From positions 434,001 to 498,000 of the forward strand of contig JAIUSX010000221.1 of assembly GCA_026573805.1 (NCBI GenBank): a DNA stretch of 64,000 bases, in the 5' to 3' direction. Position 1 is the first letter of the stretch. The number at the start of each line of letters is the position of its first letter. Position numbers and translations under genes: made by a program. This DNA comes from Hesperophylax magnus (lineage: Eukaryota > Arthropoda > Insecta > Trichoptera > Limnephilidae). Below the pieces are notes generated by a model that saw nothing but the letters and a program-made list of their open reading frames with translations, searched no databases and was not told where the DNA came from. Below, in pieces: positions 1 through 9,554 of this stretch.

Positions 1-418
1 ACTTAAGTAGAACGATTGATTTGATTAATCCGGAACATTATTTTCAACATTCGAGCCAGCCGGCACTGACATCGTGTTTTAATCCGAGTCCAAAAATCTC
101 GCTTTATACGCGGATGAATACTGATATACTTTTTAATTAATAACTTGACATGTTTCTTCGCCCGAATTTCGTCAATCACGAACTTCGGATTACATTAGCA
201 CATTTTAAGATTTAAAATTATGTGACTGTCGTTTTAACAGCGGGGCCGCACAATCTCGCTGCCAAAACCAGAGTGGGGAAACGGAACAAAAACAGGCCGG
301 CCACGATCGCGCCCAGCATAATTTACCAGTACCGCCAACATATACGACTAACAATACATTAAAATAGTACCTAACTACTTGATTACATTAAAATAGTACC
401 TAACTACTTAATAACACC
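1..418. other. Unassigned AT-rich DNA
   Basis: No coding region or known element is recognised here. A 25-base string (acattaaaatagtacc...) occurs twice back to back at about 355-410, immediately before the first BEL/Pao fragment. This may be a small tandem duplication or an old junction. Confidence 0.4.
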
Positions 419-568
419 ATGCTAGAAGAACCAGATGATATTTGTCTCAAAAGATTTTGGGAATTAGAAGAGGTAAACTTACCGTCTATTAAAAGTCCTG
501 AAGATCGTGAATGTGAGGAAATATATCAAAGAACAACCACAAGAGATCATGAAAATGGAAGATATATA
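419..568 (+). pseudogene. BEL/Pao retrotransposon pol fragment, upstream part
   Basis: Open frame beginning at an ATG at 419. The residues read as the conserved BEL/Pao pol stretch between protease and reverse transcriptase, with the LKRFWELEEV string followed by an acidic, threonine-rich segment. In intact elements this belongs to a polyprotein of more than 1000 residues, so this is only a remnant and the ATG need not be a real start. The frame is cut at 568 by the pogo-like element and resumes in the same phase at 2133. The rest of the reverse transcriptase is absent. An integrase of the same superfamily lies at 6.8-7.7 kb and could derive from the same copy, but this is not shown. Confidence 0.75.
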
Positions 569-2130
569 GGGGAGAGTTTGTTAAATTGGACCACTTTTCG
601 GAAAGTAGTAAATTTATTGGGATGCCATTACATTAGAGGACTTCAAATATACAGAAATGAAAGGTGCGTTATCAGACTACAAAGGCTGTTTATTATTTTA
701 TATTAAATGGTTACAGTTATTTTATTAAAAATATTTTACTTCATTTAGGCATTTGTTCCAAATTAGCCGACCGGTTTGTTAAATTGGACCTGTGAGTTTT
801 GTAAATTGGACCTAGGCTTATTCTATTGCTAGAATTTACAATTTATTTACCTAAAAAATAAACATGCAATAACTAGCCTAACCTGACCCAACCCACCTTA
901 CTACTTTTACCTAATGTATTTTAATAAGAGAGAACGCTTTATTTTTTTAAGCAATTATCACAAATATCTGGGTTGCTTACACAGGTTTCGTGATGCCATT
1001 TATGACAATGCACACATTGCACCCAGTCTGCTTTTGGTCCTCGCTTATCAAAATAATCTCCATTGCATATACCGCAAGCATTTTCCTTATTTTCAGATGG
1101 TAGGCTATCAGATTCGTCCAACACAATTTCTAACTCAGAATCTGAATCATTGCTGCTGTTGTATTTGTTGGGTTTAGTCGTCTTCTTTCCAATGCCTTAA
1201 CCTTTAAATGATACACTGCTTGCAGCTGTCACGTTTTTCTTTTTTCCGATTCCTACGCATTTACTTGTTTCGTTAATAGGCTCCGTTTTTGGTCTCTTTC
1301 CTAGACGTTCCTGAATAGATATTGCCAAATCATTTTTATATGGGCTTGATCTTAATATGATAGCTTTCTGAGCATCACGCACCTTTTGCAAACATACACT
1401 GTTCCAGTGTTAGGAGATGGTTCACTAAATCATTTTCAACTGCTTCTAAAAAAACTGTTGGTCATCCTTGGTGAATTATAAAATCATTTGCAACAGTATT
1501 ATTCTAATCTAGATGCTTCTTTAAAGTCGGTTTTGGAATTTTATAAACACGAGCACATTCATTCAAACCCACATGTTCATTACGAAACGCAAATATTGCT
1601 TGCCTTAGGTCTTCTTGTGTCTATTTGTAATATTGTTTACTATCCGCCATCTAAAATAAATACAAATTTAACTACGGTCACATTTTATTTTCACTTGTAG
1701 CAGCATTGAGTAGGATAAATTGGACCGGTCCGATACGCCGAACTCACAGTGGTCCAATTAATCGAACTCTTACTTCTTTCAAACCAAATTTTCTATCAAA
1801 CATAACCTATACATTTAGATATTCAGATTATTGCAGACATAAAACTATGAAAATTACCGAGTTTAATATGAAAAGATAGTAAAAAAACGCTCACCATGGT
1901 TGCAGTTAAAGACGTATGAACGTTTTCCAAATATTACATCGAAACAGAGAGATTTCGTTTTGTCCATGTAACTTCTGTTAATTCTTCTCGAATGTGATGC
2001 CGGTCGGTAAGTCAACAGTAATGTTAGATGCGCATCATTCGGTATTGCCAGGATCAGAATATGTTTTGTAGTTTCGTTAATTTTACGCTGGTCCAATTAA
2101 ACGACCGGTCCAATATACTATACTCTCCCC
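569..2130 (-). mobile_element. pogo/Tigger-like DNA transposon, internally deleted
   Basis: A 1562-bp element with terminal inverted repeats. The left end starts GGGGAGAGTTTG and the right end, reverse complemented, starts GGGGAGAGTATA; both reach a shared TTGGACC within 24 bases. It is flanked by TA on both sides (567-568 and 2131-2132), the target duplication expected for Tc1/mariner-pogo elements. The TAAATTGGACC motif recurs subterminally near 580, 778, 800, 1718, 1750 and 2090, suggesting transposase binding sites. Inside, on the minus strand, are the two ends of a transposase gene. The central DDE catalytic part is missing, so the copy is non-autonomous, like internally deleted derivatives of other DNA transposons. 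Confidence 0.8.
939..1650 (-). pseudogene. Remnant of pogo/Tigger-type transposase (HTH_psq head and zinc-finger tail)
   Basis: Reading the minus strand from an ATG at 1650-1648, the first 45 or so codons give a pipsqueak-type helix-turn-helix (RQAIFAFRNEHVGLN... KIPKPTLKKHLD), interrupted by stop codons. About 40 more family-like codons end in LLTLEQCMF. The frame then jumps to a C-terminal part at 1391-1197 (DAQKAIILRSSPYKNDLA) and, after one stop, to a C-terminal PHD-like zinc finger at 1124-939. That finger has CGIC, CVHCHKWHHETC and CDNC ligands. The DDE catalytic core is deleted. Several stops and at least one frameshift make it inactive. HTH, DDE and terminal Zn finger is the order known for insect pogo/Tigger-like transposases. 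Confidence 0.75.
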
Positions 2131-2132
2131 TA

Positions 2133-2333
2133 GTAGCTTTGCCATTTAAAGGGGACGTTTCAACCCTTGGGGATTCATTTGCAATGGCAAAGAAACGTTT
2201 TTTATGCCTTGAACGTAAATTGGAAGCCTCTCCAAAATTGAGAGAAACTTATAATAATATTATCAATGAATATTTAGAGAAGGATTATTTGACTCTCAGC
2301 ACTCCAAATAAAGGAAATGAGATGCCTTCATAA
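2133..2333 (+). pseudogene. BEL/Pao retrotransposon pol fragment, downstream part
   Basis: This continues the BEL/Pao pol frame broken at 568. The residues include a VALPFK...LGDSFAMAKKR string and a RLERKL-like helix, the conserved segment just before the reverse transcriptase. Excluding the pogo element and one TA puts codon 566-568 directly beside codon 2133-2135 in the same phase, so the insertion was clean. The frame ends in a stop at 2331-2333, and the downstream sequence no longer resembles the family, so the element is truncated here. Confidence 0.75.
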
Positions 2334-2486
2334 CTTCACTTAACTTGTTCTGAGATATGAGGTGTCAAAGTTTGAAAAGACGATTTCTCATAGCCTATTT
2401 ACCTATATTCCTGATATATCGTAACACTTGTTACATGCACCTGCTTTAGCCCTCATGAAGTATATTGTCGAAAGGCGAGAATTTTT

Positions 2487-4715
2487 ATGATTTCTATGAT
2501 GCGTGTTCCCAACATCGTGATAATAGGTTTGTATTTTGCTAAAATTTTATTTTATGTTCAGGACCAAAAAGACAGCAATTTTTTGGGGAAATTACCTGTG
2601 ACCAATGACCAAGGATGGAGCTGTGAAGAATCAGAGCAAGAGCTTGTTATTGTAAAGGCGATAGAAGAAAGCGATGATATTTGCATAGAAGGGCGGAGAG
2701 TAGTACAATTTGATTATTTTTTTAAACAACTCCAATGTATTAGTCAACATGATTCCCTTTTTAACTGCAATTTAAAGCATTTACGATTTACCTCAGAAAA
2801 TAGAAATGGTTTGAACTCTACTTTTAATTTAAAATGTGTGTTATGTGGTAAACATTTTAAACTTAAAACGTCCGAAAGCATACAAGAAGGCATTGGCATC
2901 AACGAATCTTTTGTTTCGGGAATAATGAGCATAGGATCGGGTTATTCGGGCATGGAAGAACTATGTGCTACCCTTGAAGTTCCGTCCTTATCTATTGCTG
3001 GATATGGAAAATGCCATAAGAAGGTTTGTGAATGGTGGGAGAAAACCAAATTTACCAGTATGCCTGCGGCAGCCGATGAAGAAAAAAAACTGGCTATTCA
3101 AAGCGGCGATGTTGATGAAAACGGGACCCCAATAATCACTGAAGTAGCTGATGCATGTTGGTCTGAACGATCTTATAAAACCAACTACTCCGCCCTCTCA
3201 GGAGCTGCTACGATAATCGGTTACCGCACAAAAAAAATTATTTACATGGCAGTTAAAAATAAGTACTGTACGAACTGCGCAAGAGCTATAAATTTGAAAA
3301 TTCCTGTGCCTGAGCACACATGCTTCAAAAATTATGTTGGTTCTTCAAGCGGAATGGAAGCTGAAGCAATTTTAGACGAATTTCAACAATCGATAAGTAT
3401 GTACGGTCTTATATATTCAACCCTCATTGCCGATGGAGACTCCAGCACTTACGCCAGAATTAGAAGTAGTCTCCCATATCCCAATATTACAGTACAGAAA
3501 ATAGAATGCTCTAACGACTTAATTCGAACATACAGCAATCAAATTGAAAAAATTACGAAAGATACCGGCTTTCCTTTGGAATTTAGAAAAATTGTTTCAA
3601 CCAACAAACTTCGTCTTAGAAAGGCGGTAGTTAGAGCTGCAAATTACAGGATGCAATCAAATAGTACATTAGACCAAAAAATTATCGATTTAAGGAAAGA
3701 TTTATTAAATGGACCCAAACATGTTTTCGGTGAACATAAAGATTGTTTACTGTACTTCTGCAAATTTAAAATTGATCCAAATAAAACATTAGACCACAAT
3801 CACGTTCCAAAGTTACAAAACAATATTATATTTTCAAAAATTATGGAAGCTAATTCTCATCTTGTCAACAATGCCCGGAGTCTAGTACATTTTTTAGACA
3901 GTAATATTGTTGAGAGTTTCAATGGAGTTATTGCAAAATTTATTGGTGGAAAACGAATTAATTATTCTTTAAAACAGTCATATATGGGTCGTTGTGCAGT
4001 TTCAGTAGTTTCTTTCAATTCCAAGCGACCGTATTATTCTTTACATAAGCAGATTTTCAACAGGAGCCCTAGTAATTTTTTGAAACGATTAGAATTGAAA
4101 AGGAAAAAAAGAAGAATGGCTTCTAAAACAAACGATAAAAGATCTTTACGAAAAAAACAAGGGAGATATTTACTTACAAAATCAGGAGCACCTGATATCC
4201 ATTATGGCGAATTGTGCGAAAAAATGGATATGGAACATGATGCATATGAATGTGCTAAGGCAGAATTCTTAAAGCTACTCGACATTTCAAAAAGTGAAAA
4301 GAAGGCAGTTAAAAGGCGAACTGTCTTGCAGTCTGATAGCGGGGAGTGGCTGCAACTCAGAAGAAACATGTTAACAGCTTCTTTATTTGGTAATATCTGT
4401 AAACGAAGTCAAACCATCAGTTTTGCTAATTTAGTTAAAACAATATTATACGGCCGCTCTCTAGATAATATAAAATCTGTGCAATATGGTAGAGACCATG
4501 AGCAAGTTGCAAAAAGGCAACTTTGCATTCAAGAAAATATTGTGGTCGATGACTGTGGCTTATTTATTGATGAAATTTTCCCATTCTTAGGAGCCACTCC
4601 AGATGGTTTGGTAAATGATAGTACAATATTAGAAATTAAATGTCCGATTTCTGCTAGTGGGATGCTATTTGAAGAAGCAATAGCAAAAAAAAATTACGTT
4701 CTGGAAGGAAGATAA
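2487..4715 (+). CDS. Mutator-like transposase domain plus YqaJ-type nuclease (mobile-element protein)
   Basis: A 742-codon open frame. Residues from about 90 to 560 resemble the Mutator-like transposase domain found in many arthropod proteins. It has a CxxC knuckle at C117/C120, a second pair at C261/C264, an acidic DGDSSTY motif (D316, D318) and a conserved VESFNGVIAKFIGGKRINYS stretch. A basic linker leads to a YqaJ/lambda-exonuclease-like domain from about 612. Its GEW...RRNMLTAS motif starts near 620 and the catalytic PDG...EIK signature has D706, E716 and K718. The nuclease then breaks off at a stop, with further homologous sequence at 4766-5091. The first 25 codons look non-homologous; a pyrimidine-rich stretch ending in ttatgttcag at 2561 suggests an intron acceptor, so the real exon may start near 2562. 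No terminal repeats were found. Low-copy host gene status is unlikely but not excluded. Confidence 0.7.
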   Translation: MISMMRVPNIVIIGLYFAKILFYVQDQKDSNFLGKLPVTNDQGWSCEESEQELVIVKAIEESDDICIEGRRVVQFDYFFKQLQCISQHDSLFNCNLKHLRFTSENRNGLNSTFNLKCVLCGKHFKLKTSESIQEGIGINESFVSGIMSIGSGYSGMEELCATLEVPSLSIAGYGKCHKKVCEWWEKTKFTSMPAAADEEKKLAIQSGDVDENGTPIITEVADACWSERSYKTNYSALSGAATIIGYRTKKIIYMAVKNKYCTNCARAINLKIPVPEHTCFKNYVGSSSGMEAEAILDEFQQSISMYGLIYSTLIADGDSSTYARIRSSLPYPNITVQKIECSNDLIRTYSNQIEKITKDTGFPLEFRKIVSTNKLRLRKAVVRAANYRMQSNSTLDQKIIDLRKDLLNGPKHVFGEHKDCLLYFCKFKIDPNKTLDHNHVPKLQNNIIFSKIMEANSHLVNNARSLVHFLDSNIVESFNGVIAKFIGGKRINYSLKQSYMGRCAVSVVSFNSKRPYYSLHKQIFNRSPSNFLKRLELKRKKRRMASKTNDKRSLRKKQGRYLLTKSGAPDIHYGELCEKMDMEHDAYECAKAEFLKLLDISKSEKKAVKRRTVLQSDSGEWLQLRRNMLTASLFGNICKRSQTISFANLVKTILYGRSLDNIKSVQYGRDHEQVAKRQLCIQENIVVDDCGLFIDEIFPFLGATPDGLVNDSTILEIKCPISASGMLFEEAIAKKNYVLEGR

Positions 4716-4753
4716 AAACATTTTTTTTTTTGACAAATACAAATCTCAACTAG

Positions 4754-5091
4754 TATTATCAAGTACAGGGTCAACTTCACATTTCCAATAAGTCTGTATG
4801 TATTTTTGCCGTCTGGTTGGGTGAAGCAATTCCATTAAAGATAGAAATAATAAAACGAGATGACAAATTTTGGGGAGAAAAGATGGAAAGCAGATTAAGT
4901 ACTTTCTTTATGGATTGTTTATTACCAGAAATCATAGATCCTAGATTTAAAAGATCAATGCCCATTCGTGACCCACAGTATATTATATCTGCGTTGGAGA
5001 AAAAACGAAAAGCAGCGACACAAATTCGAACAGAAAAACTTAAAAATGCAAGAAAAATCTGTATTGATTTGTGTTATTTCACAATTAATTA
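4754..5091 (+). pseudogene. Frameshifted C-terminus of the YqaJ-type nuclease
   Basis: Downstream of the stop at 4715, a different frame reads YYQVQGQLHIS from 4754, then an FAVWLGEAIPLKIEI stretch through to the stop at 5091. The QGQ motif is the usual last conserved block of YqaJ/lambda-exonuclease-like nucleases. It belongs after the EIK catalytic motif of the preceding frame. The intervening 4715-4753 contains a run of T and in-frame stops, so at least one indel separates the two parts and the copy is probably inactive. Confidence 0.65.
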
Positions 5092-5104
5092 ATTAAAATA
5101 ATAT

Positions 5105-5375
5105 ATAGTATATTTGCGGCACGTTCCAGAGTGGAAGATACTACCAGTATCGCCCTGGTGTAAGACCACCATTCAGAATTGAAACGTTGCTCCAAATGGC
5201 TTTAGCCGTGTTTAGTGACTAGATCTGAATAGCCAGGTACTTCCCCACCTTCCTCTTTCCCTTCCCCACTTACCTTCAGCCTCACAACATCCCCCAATCG
5301 GGGATGCCATAGTCTCACTGGCTCCAGACGGGAGCAGTTGGGACTCTTGTGAGGTATTCACTATAAAAAAAAAAA
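5105..5375 (+). repeat. Interspersed SINE-like repeat, family A (copy 1)
   Basis: About 270 bp beginning near the string tatatttgcggcac, containing ccctggtgtaagaccacc and gaatagccaggtacttc, and ending in an A-run at 5365-5375. Related copies or parts occur at 28188-28390 (reverse), 29196-29280 plus 31686-31830 (split) and 36530-36635 (reverse). The oligo-A end suggests retroposition. No RNA polymerase III boxes are obvious, so calling it a SINE is tentative. Confidence 0.6.
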
Positions 5376-5519
5376 TTGAAACTAATGTAAATATTTTTCA
5401 AATTTTAGATTCTGATACGATTTTAGATAACTTCCTGAAGAGCTCATCTATCAGCGGGCACAGTGGAATTATTTCTAACTTAACCCTTCCTTGAAGTTCC
5501 TTTTATTTAATGTATTAAA
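5376..5519. other. Unassigned AT-rich spacer
   Basis: Nothing recognised between the family A repeat and the MITE that follows. Confidence 0.3.
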
Positions 5520-5775
5520 CATATACACAGGGTGTTGAGGGACGTACTTGAGTTACTTTAACCAGTAAATTCTGATATTATTTGCAGTAAAAACTGTAAA
5601 TGAATTTACGGTCACCGGTGACATTTTCGATGTTCGATGTTCGATGTGACATTTCCGGCGACATTTTGAAAAAGTCACAGGAGAACAACATTTTATTTAC
5701 ATTTTTCTCTAAATAATGTCAGGAATCACTGGTTAAAGTAAGTCAAGTTCGTCCCTTAACATCCTGTGTATATTA
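5520..5775. mobile_element. MITE with about 45-bp terminal inverted repeats
   Basis: The left end (atacacagggtgttgaggga...ttactttaaccagt, 5522-5570) is repeated inverted at the right end (5718-5772) with few mismatches. The interior holds ttcgatgttcgatgt. No coding capacity is seen. The ends start ACAGGGTGTT, the same word that opens several other repeats in this window (61749 and 62695, reversed). TA-type flanks are likely but cannot be separated from the arms. Confidence 0.6.
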
Positions 5776-6803
5776 AAATAAACCTTTGTTCCACCGCAGG
5801 GGAAGCTTATGGCGCAGACTACGCCAGTCGAAGAATATCATCATCACTACCATGGTTGCCTGGATGGAGTCCCCCCTGATGGCCTTCAAACGAAACGGGA
5901 GCCCGTCAAATATCCCCCATGAATATTTATTATCATATACTATATTTTTTGTTTCTTTTCTGTTCCATTCTATGTATGAATGCATTGTTATTTTCTCAAT
6001 ATTTGTACTATTTTTGTACATTCTGGAATAAACTATCATTATTATATTTGTTTTATTAAAATAAAGAGTGAGTGTCGCTGCAGTTTTGTCATGGTTTTCT
6101 GCGGCCTTGCACGACAGCTACTGCCATGGTTTAAAATATTGTTGTTCAGTTGTACTAAATAACAAAGAAAATTTTAACAAAAAAAAATAAATAAATAAAA
6201 AAACTTTATTTTATTTCTCGAGGTCAATATATAAGAAGAATAATACAAGATTTTTTAATTTTAAATATTTTTTTAATCTCTGCCATTACGGAGAATCAAG
6301 CAAAGCAACACTTTAACATTACAAATACAGTAACAATAAAATGTATAACATGATAACATTTAAAATTTAATGGATTACTTGAACCATGAGATACCAAACA
6401 CCGTTTATAATAGAATAGCGCTCACACCTACCTACCTAACTACTTACACTTCAGTCCCTAACGAAACGCGACCACGAAAGGAACCAAGCAACCGCTAACG
6501 GTGCAAAACGCCGCTTACGGTTGCTTTCCTCCTTTCACATAATATCGCGAACTTAAAAACCTATTGTCAGCTTTCCAAACCTAATATGATTTACAATAAC
6601 AAGCAAATGATGAAACATTTGTAAAAAAGATCATACTAAATACTCTACCAAAATAGTAAGTTCCATAAACAAGCCACATTTTGTTATTGGTTTGTTTTTT
6701 TACTTGAATATCTGTATGTCTCTTCATAACTCACGTATAATGTTGAATATTGTACATTGGTGAAGGCACCCTTACTGCCACCTAGCGATTTAATAATAAA
6801 CAT
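5776..6803. other. Non-coding stretch with an imperfect hairpin
   Basis: No gene is recognised; short open frames here look random. An inverted repeat of about 26-base arms lies at 6472-6538 (gaaaggaaccaagcaaccg against its near complement), possibly a short foldback. The rest is AT-rich, with an A-rich block near 6175-6200. Confidence 0.4.
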
Positions 6804-7730
6804 ATGTTGGTAGTTTCGGAAATCTGTCTTGCCTATTATATGCCTTTAGGGGTAACCGTATCACGTGGACGTGGAATTCGTTCTCAAAAGGCGTATATTT
6901 GCTTATTTGTGTGTTTGACAACAAGAGCTATACACCTTGAATTGGCGTCAAGTTTCAGCACCAAATGTTTTCTGAACGCATTCAAACGATTTCTTTCTAG
7001 ACGTAGTCCTGTGTCAAATTTATACTTAGACAACGGAACTAACTTTGTAGGAGCCAAGAAAAAATTGAATGAATTGCACGCATTTTCGTCATCTTCACAT
7101 TTTGGTGAAGAATTCGCAAATATTTTGGCCAATAATAGAATAAGCTGGCATCTGAATGCGCTAATAGCACCCCACTTTGGAGGAAATTGGGAATCCAATA
7201 TCAAAAGTATGAAGACTCATCTTTTTCGAGTAATAGGAGATCAGATTCTATCGTTTGAAGAGGCAACTACAGTACTTGCACAAGTAGAAACCATTCTGAA
7301 TACGAGGCCATTGTGTAGAACGCTCTCTTCAGATCCCTCCGAGCCCCTTGCGTTAACGCCAGCTCACTTCTTGACGACAACTCCTTTAAAACACCTGCCA
7401 GCCGTGGAAATCGAGAAGGATAATTTAAACCTTCTATCGCGTCATGATTTACTCGATAAATTAATTCAATCATTCTGGAAGCGATGGAGATTAGATTACT
7501 TGTATACTTTGCAAGTACGTCCAAAATGGAATACTCCTACTAATCCAGTAAAGGTTGGCTTAGTAGTAATAGTGGGAACTGAAAACGCCCCACCATTACA
7601 TTGGCCGTTAGGTGTTATTGATGAAGTTTTCCCCGCAAAGGATGGAGTAATTCGTGTTGTTCGTGTCAGAACAGTGCTGGGATCATATATTCGCCCAGTA
7701 ATACGGCTATACCCTTTGCCAACTCAATAG
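6804..7730 (+). pseudogene. BEL/Pao integrase and C-terminal DUF5641-like domain (5'-truncated)
   Basis: A 308-codon open frame. It carries a retroviral-type integrase core (residues about 20-200) followed by the C-terminal domain usual in BEL/Pao polyproteins (about 205-308), ending with a stop at 7728-7730. The similarity starts inside the family's usual GRGIRSQKAYIC motif, and the first 12 or so codons are unrelated, so the N-terminal part of the integrase is missing. Two of the three catalytic acids are recognisable: D76 in LYLDNGTNF and E130 in GGNWE. The position expected for the first Asp is Ser50 (HLELASSFST), so the enzyme should be inactive even if expressed. Protease and reverse transcriptase are not attached. 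The pol fragments at 419-2333 are from the same superfamily and may be the other end of this copy. Confidence 0.8.
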
Positions 7731-7849
7731 TAGTCTAGTAGCATTAGGTTTAGTCAATGTAGGTTAGGAAATTTAAGATAACTGTAGGTTATGTTAATTT
7801 GTTTATATGATAAATGCCATGACAATGCGGTTTTAAGAGGGGTGATTTC

Positions 7850-8330
7850 GCACCCTTTCAAGGCGGGGGGGATAGTTGCGCGTGAGGTTTTAAAATTGAA
7901 TTGCCTTAAAATGTGTACCCTTCACCCCCCCTTTGCCCCTTGTCCCCTTTCCTTGACCCGGGCCCAAAGACAAGTAGCATTGTTATCGTTGCATCTTACC
8001 GCGAACATTCGTGTCATTGTGAATACCCGCATATGTTGAACTCGGCTGTGACTGTTTTTTTGGAGCACACATCGTCCAGTGAAACGTTTTTAACCGCCGC
8101 AGTGAATGTCACTGTTTTGTTTTGTGTTAAGTGAATGTTAAAAAAAAGGGAATTGCGCCTTAATTGTATGCAAGCTGATAAGTGTAAAATAAGGAACCAG
8201 CGGCTAAGGAGGAAGAGACCAGGGTAAGTCTTTGGCCTTTCCCACTCATTTCCTCTTGCAAACACTGAGGCAAATTCAATTCGTTTTTGTTTTGTCTTAG
8301 TCTTTATCGCACTTTACCGCAACCAACCCC
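7850..8330 (+). mobile_element. Candidate BEL/Pao polypurine tract and 3' LTR
   Basis: A purine-rich ggcgggggggata tract at 7862-7874 lies about 130 bases after the integrase stop, where a plus-strand primer is expected. The sequence that follows (ttgcgcgtgaggtt...) begins like a BEL LTR, and a splice-donor-like ggtaagt is present at 8223. The right edge is uncertain, and no matching 5' LTR was found in the window. Assignment rests on position more than on sequence. Confidence 0.4.
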
Positions 8331-8394
8331 GCACAATTGCGAACGAAGGATTTGCGCACCACCACCAATCCTTATCGAGGCATGGGAAGACAAC

Positions 8395-8472
8395 TTTTAC
8401 TCAAGGCTGAATTAAACGCAGGACCTCTTCCTTGCCGGGGAAGTGCTCTGACTACTGAGCTAACTCGATAAT
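8395..8472 (-). repeat. tRNA-derived SINE head
   Basis: On the minus strand, TTAGCTCAGTAGTCAGAGCA is a good A box with a D-arm (GCTC/GAGC). It is followed by an anticodon-like arm (CTTCC/GGAAG) and a B-box-like GGTCCTGCGTTTAATTC. The loop has C where U33 should be, and the T-arm does not close well. So this is a tRNA-derived element or pseudogene, not a working tRNA. It lies just 3' of the candidate LTR. Confidence 0.55.
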
Positions 8473-8479
8473 ATCAACT

Positions 8480-8710
8480 TACATCATTTTTAACCGTATC
8501 ATACTTCGAATGAGAGCTACGAACATTATGTTCATTTTCCTATACATATTTTCTGTCAACTTTTATTGTCGGGGCAAAAATAATTATTTTTATGGACATC
8601 TTTTCCGTAATTGTAAGTAAATTTGTAAGTATTATTTATATTTGTTTTGTCTTCCTTCAAACCCACAACGCCGGAAGAAGTTAAAAAAAATTAAAGCTCG
8701 CCTAATAAGC
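8480..8710. other. Unassigned spacer
   Basis: AT-rich sequence with no recognised element. Confidence 0.3.
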
Positions 8711-8711
8711 A

Positions 8712-8990
8712 GTGGAGTCTTGATCCTATACCGACATGGTTATTAAAACAACGTTCTATTGTTTTAGCCCCATTCCTAGTTCACGTTTTTAATAAATCAC
8801 TGAGCACGGGTGACTTTCCTGAACCGCTCAAGTGAACTATAGTTACACCAATACTGAAAAAGTCACAACCAGACGCCGATAACTTAGGTAATTATCGACC
8901 CGTTTCAAACTTACCATTCATTTCAAAAATCGTGGAGAAAATTGCTGCTGCACAAATAACCAGTCACTTGAATTCAAATAATTTTTTTTT
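8712..8990 (+). pseudogene. LINE reverse transcriptase fragment
   Basis: The + strand frame reads LDPIPTWLLKQ, then FNKSLSTGDFPEPLK, one stop, TIVTPILKKS and NLGNYRPVSNLPFISKIVEK. These are the first conserved blocks of a non-LTR reverse transcriptase (the NYRPVS motif is diagnostic). The catalytic FADD region is absent. The fragment ends in a T-rich junction at about 8985, beyond which another LINE runs in the opposite direction. Confidence 0.75.
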
Positions 8991-8992
8991 GT

Positions 8993-9417
8993 TTAATATA
9001 AGTTTTTTTGGAAAAAAAGTTTGATTTTATTTATTTGTTCTTGTTGGTTCGTAATACAGCGCAATTCGGAAGGGAGATTATTGTAGTTTTTTATGGCTTG
9101 GATATAATGGTTTTGCATTTGAGTTGTTTTAAAGATTGGCGTAATAAATTGATTTCCATTTCTCATGAGTTTGTAAAATTCTTGATATTCTTTGTTATTT
9201 TTTTCTTTACACATTTTTATAATGGAAGTTTGCTTAAATATATCATCAATATTTGGTACTGGAAACAATTTAAAAAGCAATTTTGTTGGGAAAGTAGAGT
9301 TTTTTTTTTAAGTATTACTTTTATAATAATTTTTTGCGAGACTTTTACTGAGTTTAGGTTGTTTTTATAAGATCCTCCCCAACCTATTCTAATTATTCGC
9401 AAATCGTCAATCTGCAT
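8993..9417 (-). pseudogene. LINE ORF2 C-terminal tail, frameshifted
   Basis: Minus-strand frames at 9417-9217 (WGGSYKNNLNSVKVSQKII) and 9280-8993 (LFKLFPVPNIDDIFKQTS... KNYNNLPSELR... KLFFQKNLY) join across one frameshift. Together they make the post-reverse-transcriptase tail seen at the end of CR1/Jockey-type ORF2 proteins (GWG motif, then Y-N-x-L-P). It lies head-to-head with the + strand RT fragment just upstream. Confidence 0.65.
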
Positions 9418-9554
9418 ACAGAAAGTTCAACTCAACCGAAAGTTTTTTCCGGCAGCAATATCATCCCAAAAAAACAGTAAAACTTCTCGGTGTCAACTTT
9501 TCGTTTAAAAGTCAAATAAATAAGACTTTTAACTTTTAACCTTTTTTTATATTA

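Noticed and set aside
5773..6039. Overlapping 80-90 codon frames on both strands
   Set aside because: No similarity recognised, and no start context or conserved motif; likely chance.
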